A DNA stretch of 64,000 nucleotides. It comes from Citrobacter sp. Marseille-Q6884. GTDB taxonomy: Bacteria; Pseudomonadota; Gammaproteobacteria; Enterobacterales; Enterobacteriaceae. This document shows, piece after piece, positions 26,785-35,370 of this stretch. The stretch lies in the NCBI RefSeq assembly GCF_945906775.1, contig NZ_CAMDRE010000001.1, positions 1,364,001 to 1,428,000 on the forward strand. The letters run 5' to 3'. A program made the position numbers and the translations under genes. The stretch's first letter is position 1. Every line of letters begins with the position of its first letter. Under the pieces are notes generated by a model that made no database searches, was not told where the DNA came from, and saw nothing but the letters and a program-made list of their open reading frames with translations.

Positions 26785-27375
26785 ATGTTACAAAACCCGA
26801 TTCACTTGCGTCTGGAGAAGCTGGAAAGCTGGCAACACGTCACTTTTATGGCTTGTTTGTGTGAACGCATGTACCCGAACTACGCCATGTTCTGCAAGCA
26901 AACTGAATTTGGCGATGGGCAGATTTACCGCCGAATTCTGGATCTAGTCTGGGAAACATTGACGGTCAAAGATGCAAAGATCAATTTCGATAGCCAACTG
27001 GAAAAGTTTGAAGAGGCCATTCCTGCGGCAGACGATTACGATCTGTACGGCGTATATCCTGCGATTGATGCCTGCGTTGCATTAAGCGAATTGATGCATT
27101 CGCGCCTTAGCGGTGAAACACTGGAACATGCCATTGAAGTCAGTAAGGCTTCCATCACGACGGTCGCGATGCTGGAAATGACTCAGGCTGGTCGGGAAAT
27201 GACCGATGAGGAGCTGAAAGAGAACCCTGCCGTTGAGCAAGAATGGGATATTCAGTGGGAAATATTCCGACTTTTGGCTGACTGCGAAGAACGCGATATT
27301 GAGCTGATAAAAGGGCTGCGCGCAGACCTGCGCGAGGCTGGCGAGAGCAATATTGGTATAAATTTTCAGCAATGA
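26785..27375 (+). CDS. yjaG: DUF416 family protein YjaG
   Basis: The 196-residue, mostly helical and acidic protein matches E. coli YjaG. It has no signal peptide, membrane span or recognised catalytic motif, and its function is not established. The nearest features are the upstream hemE-nfi genes on the same strand and hupA 186 nt downstream, with an inverted repeat between (27427-27461). Confidence 0.93.
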   Translation: MLQNPIHLRLEKLESWQHVTFMACLCERMYPNYAMFCKQTEFGDGQIYRRILDLVWETLTVKDAKINFDSQLEKFEEAIPAADDYDLYGVYPAIDACVALSELMHSRLSGETLEHAIEVSKASITTVAMLEMTQAGREMTDEELKENPAVEQEWDIQWEIFRLLADCEERDIELIKGLRADLREAGESNIGINFQQ

Positions 27376-27426
27376 CACCACAAAACGTGATTTAACGCCT
27401 GATTTGTCGTGCCTGAAGGCTTCCCA

Positions 27427-27466
27427 TTCGCCCCCCGTCTGGTCTACATTTGGGGGGCGAAAAAAA
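27427..27466. repeat. 10-bp perfect inverted repeat between yjaG and hupA
   Basis: TTCGCCCCCC (27427-27436) and GGGGGGCGAA (27452-27461) enclose 15 nt and are followed by an A-run rather than a T-run on the plus strand. It is therefore not a standard intrinsic terminator for yjaG. It may still block or protect the 3' end, or lie in the hupA control region. Confidence 0.7.
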
Positions 27467-27561
27467 GTGGCTATCGGTGCGTGTATGCAGGAGAGTGCTT
27501 TTTTGGCATTTCCGTCGCACTCGATGCTTAGCAAGCGATAAACACATTGTAAGGATAACTT

Positions 27562-27834
27562 ATGAACAAGACTCAACTGATTGATGTAATTGCAGACAAA
27601 GCAGAACTGTCTAAAACCCAGGCTAAAGCTGCTCTGGAATCCACTCTGGCTGCAATTACTGAGTCTCTGAAAGAAGGTGATGCTGTACAACTGGTTGGTT
27701 TCGGTACCTTCAAAGTGAACCACCGCGCTGAGCGTACTGGCCGCAACCCGCAGACCGGTAAAGAAATCAAAATCGCCGCAGCCAACGTACCGGCATTTGT
27801 TTCTGGTAAAGCACTGAAAGACGCGGTTAAGTAA
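27562..27834 (+). CDS. hupA: DNA-binding protein HU-alpha
   Basis: The 90-residue nucleoid protein binds and bends DNA without strong sequence preference, as HU-alpha homodimers or alpha-beta heterodimers. The DNA-binding arm contains RNPQTGKEI (about 61-69) with the intercalating proline. Shine-Dalgarno AAGGATAA precedes the ATG. The stop is followed within 30 nt by a terminator hairpin that lies inside the annotated start of yjaH. Confidence 0.98.
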   Translation: MNKTQLIDVIADKAELSKTQAKAALESTLAAITESLKEGDAVQLVGFGTFKVNHRAERTGRNPQTGKEIKIAAANVPAFVSGKALKDAVK

Positions 27835-27839
27835 TTCGC

Positions 27840-28538
27840 GTGGCAGTGAACAGTTTTAACGAAGGGGCGGTTTCGCCCCTTTTGTCCATCTGGCGTCATA
27901 CGCTTTGGCTTTCAGGTGTTCTGTTGCTGTCAGCCTGCAGTCGTCATTCCGAACTTCCTCCGTTTACGGCCAGCGGTTATGTTGGCGATCAGGGGGCGGT
28001 GCGCGTCTGGCGTAAAGATTCTGGTGACGATGTTCACCTGCTCTCCGTATTCAGTCCGTGGCGTCATGGCACGACCACTACCAGTGAGTACCGCTGGCAG
28101 GGTGATTCACTTTCTCTGATAGAACTCAATGTTTACAGCCAGCCGCCGGAGCATATTCGCATACGCTTCGATGACCGGGGCGAACTGAGTTTTATGCAGC
28201 GCGACGTTGACGGGCAAAAGCAGCAGCTTTCCAGCGATCAAATTGCGCTTTACCGTTATCGTGCCGACCAAATCCGCCAGACCAGCGATGCGCTGCGTCA
28301 GGGGCGTGTTGTGTTGCGTCAGGGACGCTGGCATGGGAATAACACGATCACAACCTGCGAAGGCGAGACACTGAAGCCTGACCTGGAATCGTGGGCGATA
28401 AACCATATTGAGCGCCGCCAGAGCCATTCGTCAGTTGAGGTGAGCGTGGCATGGCTGGAAGCGCCCGAAGGATCTCAGCTATTGTTGGTCGCCAATGAGG
28501 ATTTCTGTCACTGGCAGCCTACCGCGAAGACGTTCTGA
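27840..28538 (+). CDS. yjaH: DUF1481 family lipoprotein YjaH
   Basis: A 232-residue reading frame from a GTG, 5 nt after hupA. It carries a lipobox LLLSAC (Cys33), so it is a predicted lipoprotein; E. coli YjaH is of similar length and unknown function. The first 14 codons contain the hupA terminator. A TTG at 27882 would give MSIWRHTLWLSGVLLLSAC, a typical 19-residue lipoprotein signal peptide, and avoids the hairpin, so the true start may be there. It converges on zraP, with a small hairpin at 28555-28568 between. Confidence 0.85.
   Translation: MAVNSFNEGAVSPLLSIWRHTLWLSGVLLLSACSRHSELPPFTASGYVGDQGAVRVWRKDSGDDVHLLSVFSPWRHGTTTTSEYRWQGDSLSLIELNVYSQPPEHIRIRFDDRGELSFMQRDVDGQKQQLSSDQIALYRYRADQIRQTSDALRQGRVVLRQGRWHGNNTITTCEGETLKPDLESWAINHIERRQSHSSVEVSVAWLEAPEGSQLLLVANEDFCHWQPTAKTF
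27862..27883 (+). terminator. hupA terminator
   Basis: An 8-bp GC-rich stem AAGGGGCG / CGCCCCTT with a GTTT loop is followed by TTTG. It lies 28 nt after the hupA stop and within the 5' end of the yjaH frame. Confidence 0.75.
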
Positions 28539-28574
28539 AGCGCGGGCCTGTAAGTTGCCATCCGGCAAAAATGC

Positions 28575-29018
28575 TTACCAGTGGCCCATTCCCATATGAC
28601 CTCCACCGCGATGGTTACCGCCACCACCGCAACCGCCATAGCCCATTCCTGCTCCACGTGGTACGCCCGCTTGCGCCATCGCGACATCGCGCTTAACACG
28701 CTGCTCGTCCAGTGACTGATTCAGCGATGCCATCTCTTTTGCGACTGCGTTAATTTTTGCACTGTCCGGCGAACTGGCCGTTAATAACGCGTTGTATTCA
28801 TACCGTTTGGAGGTCAGCTGTTGGCGTAACGCGCTGGTCTGTGAATAGTAATCATCATAGATTTTCTGGGCCGCTGCCTGCTGCTCGGTGGTCATTGGCG
28901 TCCCGTTACGTTGTTGCATACCATCACCATATCCCCAGTGATGTTGTGCCAGCGCCGGGGTAGAGCCCAGGGCCATTAGCGAGAGTACAACCAGCGCCAG
29001 TTTATTATTCCGTTTCAT
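28575..29018 (-). CDS. zraP: Zinc resistance-associated periplasmic protein ZraP
   Basis: The 147-residue periplasmic zinc-binding chaperone also represses the ZraSR system. The signal peptide (about 1-24) ends at TPALAQ. A CpxP/LTXXQ-like helical core follows, and the C terminus is Gly/His-rich (GYGGCGGGGNHRGGGHMGMGHW-type tail with Cys and His ligands for zinc). It is divergent from zraSR, with a near-perfect sigma-54 promoter at 29055-29070. Confidence 0.95.
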   Translation of the reverse strand: MKRNNKLALVVLSLMALGSTPALAQHHWGYGDGMQQRNGTPMTTEQQAAAQKIYDDYYSQTSALRQQLTSKRYEYNALLTASSPDSAKINAVAKEMASLNQSLDEQRVKRDVAMAQAGVPRGAGMGYGGCGGGGNHRGGGHMGMGHW

Positions 29019-29054
29019 CGTTCGTTCTCCTGTTGGTTAGCTTACTTTCTCTTT

Positions 29055-29070
29055 TGCATCTTCCGTGCCA
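29055..29070 (-). promoter_or_regulatory. Sigma-54 promoter of zraP
   Basis: On the minus strand TGGCACGGAAGATGCA matches the -24/-12 consensus, with GG and GC separated by exactly 10 nt. It lies 37 nt upstream of the zraP start. Confidence 0.9.
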
Positions 29071-29123
29071 AACAGGAAATCCGCATTCTACGGGCTTTGG
29101 ATGAGCACAATCGTGGAGAAACC

Positions 29124-29171
29124 GGGTAAAAATGACTCGCCCAAAAAGGAGCGGTGGGTCATTTTTACTCG
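29124..29171. promoter_or_regulatory. Paired ZraR operator (upstream activating sites)
   Basis: Two copies of GTAAAAATGAC in inverted orientation (29124-29139 and 29156-29171) lie midway between the divergent sigma-54 promoters. The arms are GGGTAAAAATGACTCG and its near reverse complement. This is the expected place and form of the enhancer for ZraR, serving both directions. Confidence 0.75.
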
Positions 29172-29220
29172 TTACCTTTAGCGGTTTGTGCCGGAGGGCA
29201 GGGTTCTCTGGGGTGAAAAA

Positions 29221-29236
29221 TGGCATGATTCCTGCT
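29221..29236 (+). promoter_or_regulatory. Sigma-54 promoter of zraSR
   Basis: TGGCATGATTCCTGCT has GG and GC separated by 10 nt, a -24/-12 element slightly weaker than that of zraP. It lies 47 nt upstream of the zraS start. Confidence 0.85.
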
Positions 29237-29282
29237 GTGTCACTGAAACGATGAAAGGAAACCGTGGGTAAAGGGAAAGCGT

Positions 29283-30677
29283 ATGCATCTGTATAAGGAT
29301 ACGGCGGCAAAGTGGCTCAGCAGACTATTGTTAGCGGCTGTCCTGATTTTGGTTGGCTGGTTTTCTATCATGACCCTTCGGGATTATGGTCGGGAAAGTG
29401 ACGCCGCCCGGCAAACGTTGCTGGAAAAAGGCAGTGTGCTGATCCGTGCTCTGGAGTCCGGTACGCGGGTAGGCATGGGAATGCGGATGCATCATGCCCA
29501 GCAGCAAACACTGTTGGAGGAGATGGCTGTACAGCCGGGTGTTCTTTGGTTTGCCGTTGTGGACGCGCATGGCGTCATTATCACCCACAGCAATGCCGGG
29601 ATGGTCGGCAAAACGCTCTATTCACCGGATGTGTTGCGACAGTTGCATCCTGGAGAGCAGGAGCGTTGGCGGCGTATGGATACCCCGACAAACGATGGCG
29701 AAAAAACGCCGACGCTGGAAATTTATCGCCAGTTTCAGCCAATGTTTGGTCCGGGAAGGCATGGGATGGCGCGTTGTAATAATAACGACGAGCACATGAA
29801 CACGCCTGCGCAAACCATTTTTATTGCCTTTGATGCCAGCGATCTTGCAGCGACCCAGGCAAGAGAGTGGCGCAATACTCTGATTGTTCTTTTAGCGCTG
29901 GCGGCTGTGCTGCTGGCAACCGTGCTCACCTTCTTCTGGTATCAGCGCTATCAGCGTTCATACAGGGAGTTGCAGGAGGCCATGAAGCGCAAAGAAAAGC
30001 TGATGGCTCTTGGGCAACTGGCGGCAGGGGTGGCGCATGAAATCCGCAATCCGCTTTCTTCCATTAAAGGGTTAGCAAAGTATTTTGCCGAGCGCACACC
30101 GGCGGGCGGAGAAGCCCATGAGCTGGCTCAGGTGATGGCTAAAGAGGCCGATCGCTTAAATCGGGTCGTGAGTGAACTGTTGGAGCTGGTGAAGCCTGCG
30201 CATCTGACGTTACAAAAGGTGGATCTCAATGAGGTCATCACCCACTCGCTGCATCTGGTCAGTCAGGATGCTCAGAACCGGGAAATCCAGCTGCGGTTTA
30301 CGGCAAATACGGCATTACCGGGGATTCAGGCCGATCCAGACCGCCTCACGCAGGTTCTGTTGAATCTCTATCTGAATGCTATCCATGCGATTGGTCGTCA
30401 GGGCACGATCACGGTTGAAGCGAGTGAAAGCAGTGCCGATCGGGTTAAAATTGTGGTGACAGATAGCGGAAAGGGGATTGCGCCTGAACAGCTGGAGGCG
30501 ATTTTTACGCCTTATTTTACGACGAAAGCGGATGGTACGGGTCTGGGGCTGGCGGTAGTGCAAAACATTATCGAGCAGCACGGCGGAACCATTCAGGTGA
30601 CAAGTGTTGAGGGTAAAGGCACTGTCTTTACGCTTTGGCTATCGGCCAAAGTGAAACAACGGGATTGGCAAGGATGA
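29283..30677 (+). CDS. zraS: Sensor histidine kinase ZraS
   Basis: The 464-residue inner-membrane kinase senses high zinc or envelope stress. Transmembrane helices lie at about 13-31 and 198-219, enclosing a periplasmic sensor domain rich in His and Met (MGMGMRMHHAQQQ-type stretch near 65). The phospho-accepting His252 is in AHEIRNPLSS, and the G1/G2 boxes of the ATPase domain (DSGKGI, GTGLGLAV) follow. It overlaps zraR by 4 nt. Confidence 0.95.
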   Translation: MHLYKDTAAKWLSRLLLAAVLILVGWFSIMTLRDYGRESDAARQTLLEKGSVLIRALESGTRVGMGMRMHHAQQQTLLEEMAVQPGVLWFAVVDAHGVIITHSNAGMVGKTLYSPDVLRQLHPGEQERWRRMDTPTNDGEKTPTLEIYRQFQPMFGPGRHGMARCNNNDEHMNTPAQTIFIAFDASDLAATQAREWRNTLIVLLALAAVLLATVLTFFWYQRYQRSYRELQEAMKRKEKLMALGQLAAGVAHEIRNPLSSIKGLAKYFAERTPAGGEAHELAQVMAKEADRLNRVVSELLELVKPAHLTLQKVDLNEVITHSLHLVSQDAQNREIQLRFTANTALPGIQADPDRLTQVLLNLYLNAIHAIGRQGTITVEASESSADRVKIVVTDSGKGIAPEQLEAIFTPYFTTKADGTGLGLAVVQNIIEQHGGTIQVTSVEGKGTVFTLWLSAKVKQRDWQG

Positions 30678-31999
30678 CGCGCAGAAAGATCGATATTTTG
30701 GTTGTTGATGATGACATCAGCCACTGCACTATTTTACAGGCGCTGCTTCGTGGTTGGGGTTATGACGTCTCGCTGGCCTATAACGGTCGGGCGGCACTGG
30801 AGCGGGTGCGTGAGCATGTCTTTGATCTGGTGCTGTGTGACGTGCGTATGGCCGAGATGGACGGCATCGAAACGCTGAAAGAGATCAAAGCTCTGAATCC
30901 GGCGATCCCCATTTTGATTATGACGGCATTTTCCAGTGTTGAGACGGCGGTGGAGGTGCTTAAAGCCGGGGCGCAGGACTATTTAATTAAGCCGCTGGAC
31001 TTTGATCAACTGCAAGAGACACTGGAAACGTCGCTGGCGCACACAAGGGACTGCACCGTTGATTCACCTTCTGCACCGGCGGTGCAATTTGGCATGATTG
31101 GCAAAAGCCCGGCGATGCAACAGTTGCTCAGTGAGATTGCGATGGTGGCGCCTTCGGATGCAACGGTGCTGATTCATGGTGACTCCGGTACCGGAAAAGA
31201 GCTGGTGGCGCGTGCGCTCCATGCCAGCAGCCCGCGTCGCGATAAACCACTGGTAACGCTGAATTGTGCAGCGCTCAACGAATCGTTACTGGAGTCAGAG
31301 TTGTTTGGCCATGAAAAAGGGGCGTTTACCGGGGCCGACAAACGCCGGGAAGGGCGCTTTGTTGAGGCTGATGGCGGTACGTTATTTCTCGATGAAATTG
31401 GTGATATTTCACCGTTGATGCAGGTGCGCCTGCTGCGGGCGATCCAGGAGCGGGAAGTTCAGCGAGTGGGCAGTAATCAGACCCTTGCCGTCGATGTTCG
31501 GTTGATAGCCGCAACGCATCGCGATTTGGCAGAGGAAGTTAGCGCCGGGCGTTTTCGCCAGGATCTCTACTACCGCCTGAATGTGGTGACCATTGAAATG
31601 CCCGCGCTTTGCCAGCGTCGGGAAGATATTCCGCTACTGGCCGACCACTTTCTACAGTGTTTTGCAAAGCGTAATCGCAAAATGGTGAAAGGCTTTACCC
31701 CGCAGGCAATGGATCTGCTCATCCACTACGATTGGCCAGGGAATATCCGCGAATTGGAAAACGCCATTGAGCGAGCCGTGGTTTTGCTGACGGGGGAGTA
31801 CATTTCTGAACGGGAGTTGCCGATGGCGATTGCCGCGACGCCAGTAAAAGCCGAAAACGGTCTGGCGATCCAACCGCTGGTGGATGTCGAAAAAGAGGTG
31901 ATTCTTGCGGCGCTGGAGAAAACGGGCGGCAACAAAACCGAAGCCGCCCGTCAATTAGGGATCACGCGTAAAACGCTGTTGGCGAAAATTTCGCGTTAG
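30674..31999 (+). CDS. zraR: Sigma-54-dependent response regulator ZraR
   Basis: The 441-residue NtrC-type activator has a receiver domain (phospho-acceptor Asp56 in LVLCDVRMAEMD), an AAA+ domain (Walker A GDSGTGKE near 172, sigma-54-contacting GAFTGA near 215, Walker B) and a C-terminal Fis-type helix-turn-helix (NKTEAARQLGITRKTL). The ATG at 30674 overlaps the zraS stop and gives the E. coli length. It activates zraP and zraSR. The 3' end overlaps the convergent purD stop by 3 nt. Confidence 0.96.
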   Translation: MTRRKIDILVVDDDISHCTILQALLRGWGYDVSLAYNGRAALERVREHVFDLVLCDVRMAEMDGIETLKEIKALNPAIPILIMTAFSSVETAVEVLKAGAQDYLIKPLDFDQLQETLETSLAHTRDCTVDSPSAPAVQFGMIGKSPAMQQLLSEIAMVAPSDATVLIHGDSGTGKELVARALHASSPRRDKPLVTLNCAALNESLLESELFGHEKGAFTGADKRREGRFVEADGGTLFLDEIGDISPLMQVRLLRAIQEREVQRVGSNQTLAVDVRLIAATHRDLAEEVSAGRFRQDLYYRLNVVTIEMPALCQRREDIPLLADHFLQCFAKRNRKMVKGFTPQAMDLLIHYDWPGNIRELENAIERAVVLLTGEYISERELPMAIAATPVKAENGLAIQPLVDVEKEVILAALEKTGGNKTEAARQLGITRKTLLAKISR

Positions 32000-33285
32000 C
32001 GTTGCTCGCGCTCAATGGCGCGCCAGCCGATGTCGTTACGGCTGAAGCTGCCATCCCAGTGGATATCGGTCATTAAGGCGTAAGCGCGTTTCTGCGCTTC
32101 GGCCACGGTATCCCCCAGAGCGGTGGCGCACAGGACGCGGCCGCCGTTAGTGAGTACACGATCGTCATCGGCAAGCTTTGTTCCGGCATGGAATACCTTA
32201 CCGTCAGCGACCTTTTCCAGCGGTAGGCCGTGAATCACATCGCCGGTACGGTAATCACCCGGATAGCCCCCTGCGGCGATAACCACGCCCAGTGAAGCAC
32301 GTTCGTCCCACTCGGACGTTTGCTCATCCAGCTTACCTTCGCAGGCTGCGAGGCACAGCTCCACCAGATCCGATTTCATGCGCAGCATAATTGGCTGCGT
32401 TTCCGGGTCACCAAAACGGCAGTTGAACTCAATAACTTTCGGGTTACCTTGCTTGTCGATCATCAGACCTGCGTACAGGAAGCCGGTGTAAGTGTTACCT
32501 TCTGCCGCCATACCTTTTACGGTTGGCCAGATGATCCGTTCCATGGTGCGCTGGTGAACGTCGTCCGTCACCACCGGCGCAGGAGAGTAAGCGCCCATAC
32601 CGCCGGTGTTCGGTCCCGTATCGCCATTGCCGACACGTTTGTGATCCTGGCTGGTGGCCATCGGCAGTACGTGTTCGCCGTCAACCATTACGATAAAGCT
32701 CGCCTCTTCACCATCGAGGAACTCTTCGATAACGATACGATGGCCTGCGTCGCCAAAGGCGTTGCCAGCCAGCATGTCGTGAACGGCGGCTTCGGCTTCT
32801 GCCAGCGTCATCGCCACGATAACGCCTTTTCCGGCAGCCAGACCGTCGGCCTTGATCACGATTGGCGCGCCTTTCTCACGCAGATACGCCAGCGCAGGTT
32901 CGATTTCGGTGAAGTTCTGGTATTCCGCCGTCGGGATGTTATGACGGGCGAGAAAATCTTTCGTGAAGGCTTTGGAGCCTTCGAGCTGTGCGGCACCTTC
33001 GGTTGGGCCAAAGATTGCCAGACCGGCGGCACGGAAAGCATCGACGACACCTATCACCAGCGGTGCTTCCGGTCCGACGATGGTCAGATCAATCTTCTCA
33101 TTTTGGGCAAAGCTCAGCAGTGCCGGAATATCGGTAACCGCGATCGCCACGTTTTGTAGCGTGGGTTCCAGTGCCGTACCCGCGTTGCCCGGAGCAACAA
33201 AAACAGTCTCAACCCGCGGTGACTGTGCGGCTTTCCAGGCCAGCGCGTGTTCGCGCCCGCCGTTGCCAATAATTAATACTTTCAT
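31996..33285 (-). CDS. purD: Phosphoribosylamine-glycine ligase
   Basis: The 429-residue ATP-grasp enzyme (GAR synthetase) catalyses the second step of de novo purine synthesis. The N-terminal MKVLIIGNGGREHALAWK nucleotide-fold start and the ATP-grasp loops with KADGLAAGKGV (about 145-155) are visible. It is the second gene of the purHD operon, 15 nt after purH. The stop codons of purD and zraR overlap convergently with no terminator between. Confidence 0.97.
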   Translation of the reverse strand: MKVLIIGNGGREHALAWKAAQSPRVETVFVAPGNAGTALEPTLQNVAIAVTDIPALLSFAQNEKIDLTIVGPEAPLVIGVVDAFRAAGLAIFGPTEGAAQLEGSKAFTKDFLARHNIPTAEYQNFTEIEPALAYLREKGAPIVIKADGLAAGKGVIVAMTLAEAEAAVHDMLAGNAFGDAGHRIVIEEFLDGEEASFIVMVDGEHVLPMATSQDHKRVGNGDTGPNTGGMGAYSPAPVVTDDVHQRTMERIIWPTVKGMAAEGNTYTGFLYAGLMIDKQGNPKVIEFNCRFGDPETQPIMLRMKSDLVELCLAACEGKLDEQTSEWDERASLGVVIAAGGYPGDYRTGDVIHGLPLEKVADGKVFHAGTKLADDDRVLTNGGRVLCATALGDTVAEAQKRAYALMTDIHWDGSFSRNDIGWRAIEREQR

Positions 33286-33300
33286 CGTCTGCTCCGTGGA

Positions 33301-34890
33301 TTAATGGCGGAAGTGGCGCATATCGGTAAAGATCATCGCAATACCGTGTTCATCGGCGGCGGCAATCACCTCATCATCACGGATGGAACCGCCTGGCTGG
33401 ATAACACAGCTCACACCCACAGCAGCAGCGGCATCAATACCATCGCGGAACGGGAAGAAGGCGTCAGAGGCCATGGCAGAACCTTTGACTTCCAGGCCTT
33501 CGTCCGCTGCTTTAATCCCGGCAATCTTCGCGGAGTAAACACGGCTCATCTGGCCTGCGCCTATCCCAATGGTCATGTTCTCTTTGGCGTAAACAATGGC
33601 GTTGGATTTTACGAACTTCGCGACTTTCCAGCAGAACAGCGCATCACGCAGCTCCTGTTCGGTCGGCTGACGTTTGGAAACCACGCGCAGTTCCCCTTCG
33701 GTCACCATACCCAGGTCACGATCCTGAACCAGCAGGCCACCGTTAACGCGTTTGAAATCCAGGCCCGGTACACGCTGTGCCCACTGGCCACAGGTCAGGA
33801 CGCGAACATTCTGTTTGGCAGCAGTAATTTTCAGTGCGTCTTCAGTGGCGGAGGGGGCGATGATCACTTCAACAAACTGACGGGAGATGATGGCCTGCGC
33901 CGTTCCTGCATCCAGCTCGCGGTTGAACGCGATGATGCCGCCGAATGCGGAAGTTGGGTCGGTTTTGTACGCACGGTCATAGGCGTCGAGAATCGAGGTG
34001 CTTACTGCCACGCCGCACGGGTTGGCGTGTTTAACGATCACACACGCGGGCTCGTTGAACTCTTTCACGCATTCCAGCGCTGCATCGGTATCGGCGATAT
34101 TGTTATAGGAGAGCGCTTTGCCCTGTACCTGCTGCGCGGTGGCGACAGAGGCTTCTTTTACATTCTCTTCTATATAGAAGGCAGCCTGCTGGTGGCTGTT
34201 CTCGCCGTAGCGCATATCCTGCTTCTTAATGAAGTTCAGGTTAAGCGTACGCGGGAAACGGCCAGCGGCTTCTTTGCTTTCGCCATGATAGGCCGGAACC
34301 ATGCTGCCGAAGTAGTTGGCAATCATGCTGTCATAAGCGGCAGTATGTTCGAAGGCTTTGATCGCGAGGTCAAAACGGGTGTCGAGGGTCAGAGAACCGT
34401 CGTTGGCATCCATCTCTTTAATAATGGCGTCGTAGTCGCTGCTCTTCACCACGATGGCAACGTCTTTGTGATTCTTTGCAGCGGAGCGCACCATGGTCGG
34501 GCCGCCGATATCGATATTCTCGACGGCATCTTCCAGCGAGCAGCCTTCACGGGCTACGGTCTGGGCGAACGGGTACAGGTTAACAACCACCATATCGATT
34601 GGCGCGATACCGTGCTGTTCCATTATTCCGTCATCCTGGCCGCGACGACCAAGAATGCCGCCGTGTACTTTTGGATGCAGGGTCTTCACACGTCCATCCA
34701 TCATTTCCGGGAAACCGGTGTAATCGGAAACTTCGGTCACTGGCAGGCCTTTCTCTGCTAACAGGCGAGCGGTACCACCTGTAGACAGCAGCTCCACACC
34801 ACGTGCGGAAAGTGCCTGAGCGAATTCGATAATACCCGCTTTGTCAGAAACACTGAGCAGAGCGCGGCGGACTGGACGACGTTGTTGCAT
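33301..34890 (-). CDS. purH: Bifunctional AICAR transformylase / IMP cyclohydrolase
   Basis: The 529-residue enzyme performs the last two steps of IMP synthesis. The N-terminal cyclohydrolase domain has GRVKTLHPKVHGGILGRR (about 66-83), and the C-terminal transformylase domain has the catalytic KHANPCG motif (about 267-273). Length equals that of E. coli PurH. It is the first gene of purHD, under a PurR box at 34998-35013 and with a prominent leader inverted repeat at 34923-34960. Confidence 0.97.
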   Translation of the reverse strand: MQQRRPVRRALLSVSDKAGIIEFAQALSARGVELLSTGGTARLLAEKGLPVTEVSDYTGFPEMMDGRVKTLHPKVHGGILGRRGQDDGIMEQHGIAPIDMVVVNLYPFAQTVAREGCSLEDAVENIDIGGPTMVRSAAKNHKDVAIVVKSSDYDAIIKEMDANDGSLTLDTRFDLAIKAFEHTAAYDSMIANYFGSMVPAYHGESKEAAGRFPRTLNLNFIKKQDMRYGENSHQQAAFYIEENVKEASVATAQQVQGKALSYNNIADTDAALECVKEFNEPACVIVKHANPCGVAVSTSILDAYDRAYKTDPTSAFGGIIAFNRELDAGTAQAIISRQFVEVIIAPSATEDALKITAAKQNVRVLTCGQWAQRVPGLDFKRVNGGLLVQDRDLGMVTEGELRVVSKRQPTEQELRDALFCWKVAKFVKSNAIVYAKENMTIGIGAGQMSRVYSAKIAGIKAADEGLEVKGSAMASDAFFPFRDGIDAAAAVGVSCVIQPGGSIRDDEVIAAADEHGIAMIFTDMRHFRH

Positions 34891-34922
34891 GGTAAATCCC
34901 CTGGATTTGACTATTACAGAGA

Positions 34923-34960
34923 GCGTTAGCTGAATTCTTGGATAAAAACTCAGCTAACGC
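34923..34960 (-). promoter_or_regulatory. Perfect 11-bp inverted repeat in the purH leader
   Basis: GCGTTAGCTGA (34923-34933) and TCAGCTAACGC (34950-34960) pair perfectly around a 16-nt AT-rich loop. An adjacent CCCC-TTAC-GGGG-type hairpin lies at 34960-34971. Both would be in the purHD 5' UTR, about 33 nt before the start codon. The role is unknown. Confidence 0.75.
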
Positions 34961-34997
34961 CCCTTACGGGGTATCGTTGTTTTGCCGCAGCATTGTA

Positions 34998-35013
34998 ACG
35001 AAAACGTTTGCGC
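34998..35013 (-). promoter_or_regulatory. PurR box upstream of purHD
   Basis: The minus-strand sequence GCGCAAACGTTTTCGT matches the PurR consensus ACGCAAACGTTTTCNT at all but the first position. It lies about 110 nt upstream of purH, as expected for hypoxanthine/guanine-dependent repression. Confidence 0.9.
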
Positions 35014-35194
35014 AACGCTCGCGAATTTTTATTTTTCAATGTTGACCTTAATTGATGCTGTGGAAGATCGCATCTACAGGGCGAGAATTGCAGAAAGGAT
35101 CGGGATGTTTGTGGATAACTCTGTGTGTAAATGGGTATAAGGCGGGGTTTTGCTGTGGAATGCAGCAGTCAGTCATTTTTCTGTCATTTAAGGG

Positions 35195-35222
35195 TTGCGG
35201 GCGCCGGAGAACTCCCTATAAT
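35195..35222 (+). promoter_or_regulatory. rRNA operon promoter P1
   Basis: TTGCGG (35195-35200), a 16-bp spacer and TATAAT (35217-35222), followed by the GC-rich discriminator GCGCC, are the signature of rrn P1. Upstream AT-rich tracts (about 35020-35050 and 35170-35190) fit the UP element and Fis sites. It is expected to be controlled by growth rate and ppGpp. Confidence 0.88.
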
Positions 35223-35304
35223 GCGCCTCCATCGACACGGCGGATGTGAATCACTTCACACAAACAGCCGGTTCGGTTGAAGAGAAAAATCCTGAAATTC
35301 AGGG

Positions 35305-35332
35305 TTGACTCTGAAAGAGGAAAGCGTAATAT
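35305..35332 (+). promoter_or_regulatory. rRNA operon promoter P2
   Basis: TTGACT (35305-35310), a 16-bp spacer and TAATAT (35327-35332) lie 110 bp after P1, the usual P1-P2 spacing. Confidence 0.8.
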
Positions 35333-35370
35333 ACGCCACCTCGCGACAGAGCGCCAAAGCGCGTCGCACC

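Noticed and set aside
32320..34761. Long plus-strand frames opposite purD and purH
   Set aside because: They are antisense to well-identified purine genes and show no family resemblance or translation signals.
35052..35249. A short frame upstream of 16S
   Set aside because: It spans the rRNA P1 promoter region and is explained as regulatory DNA.
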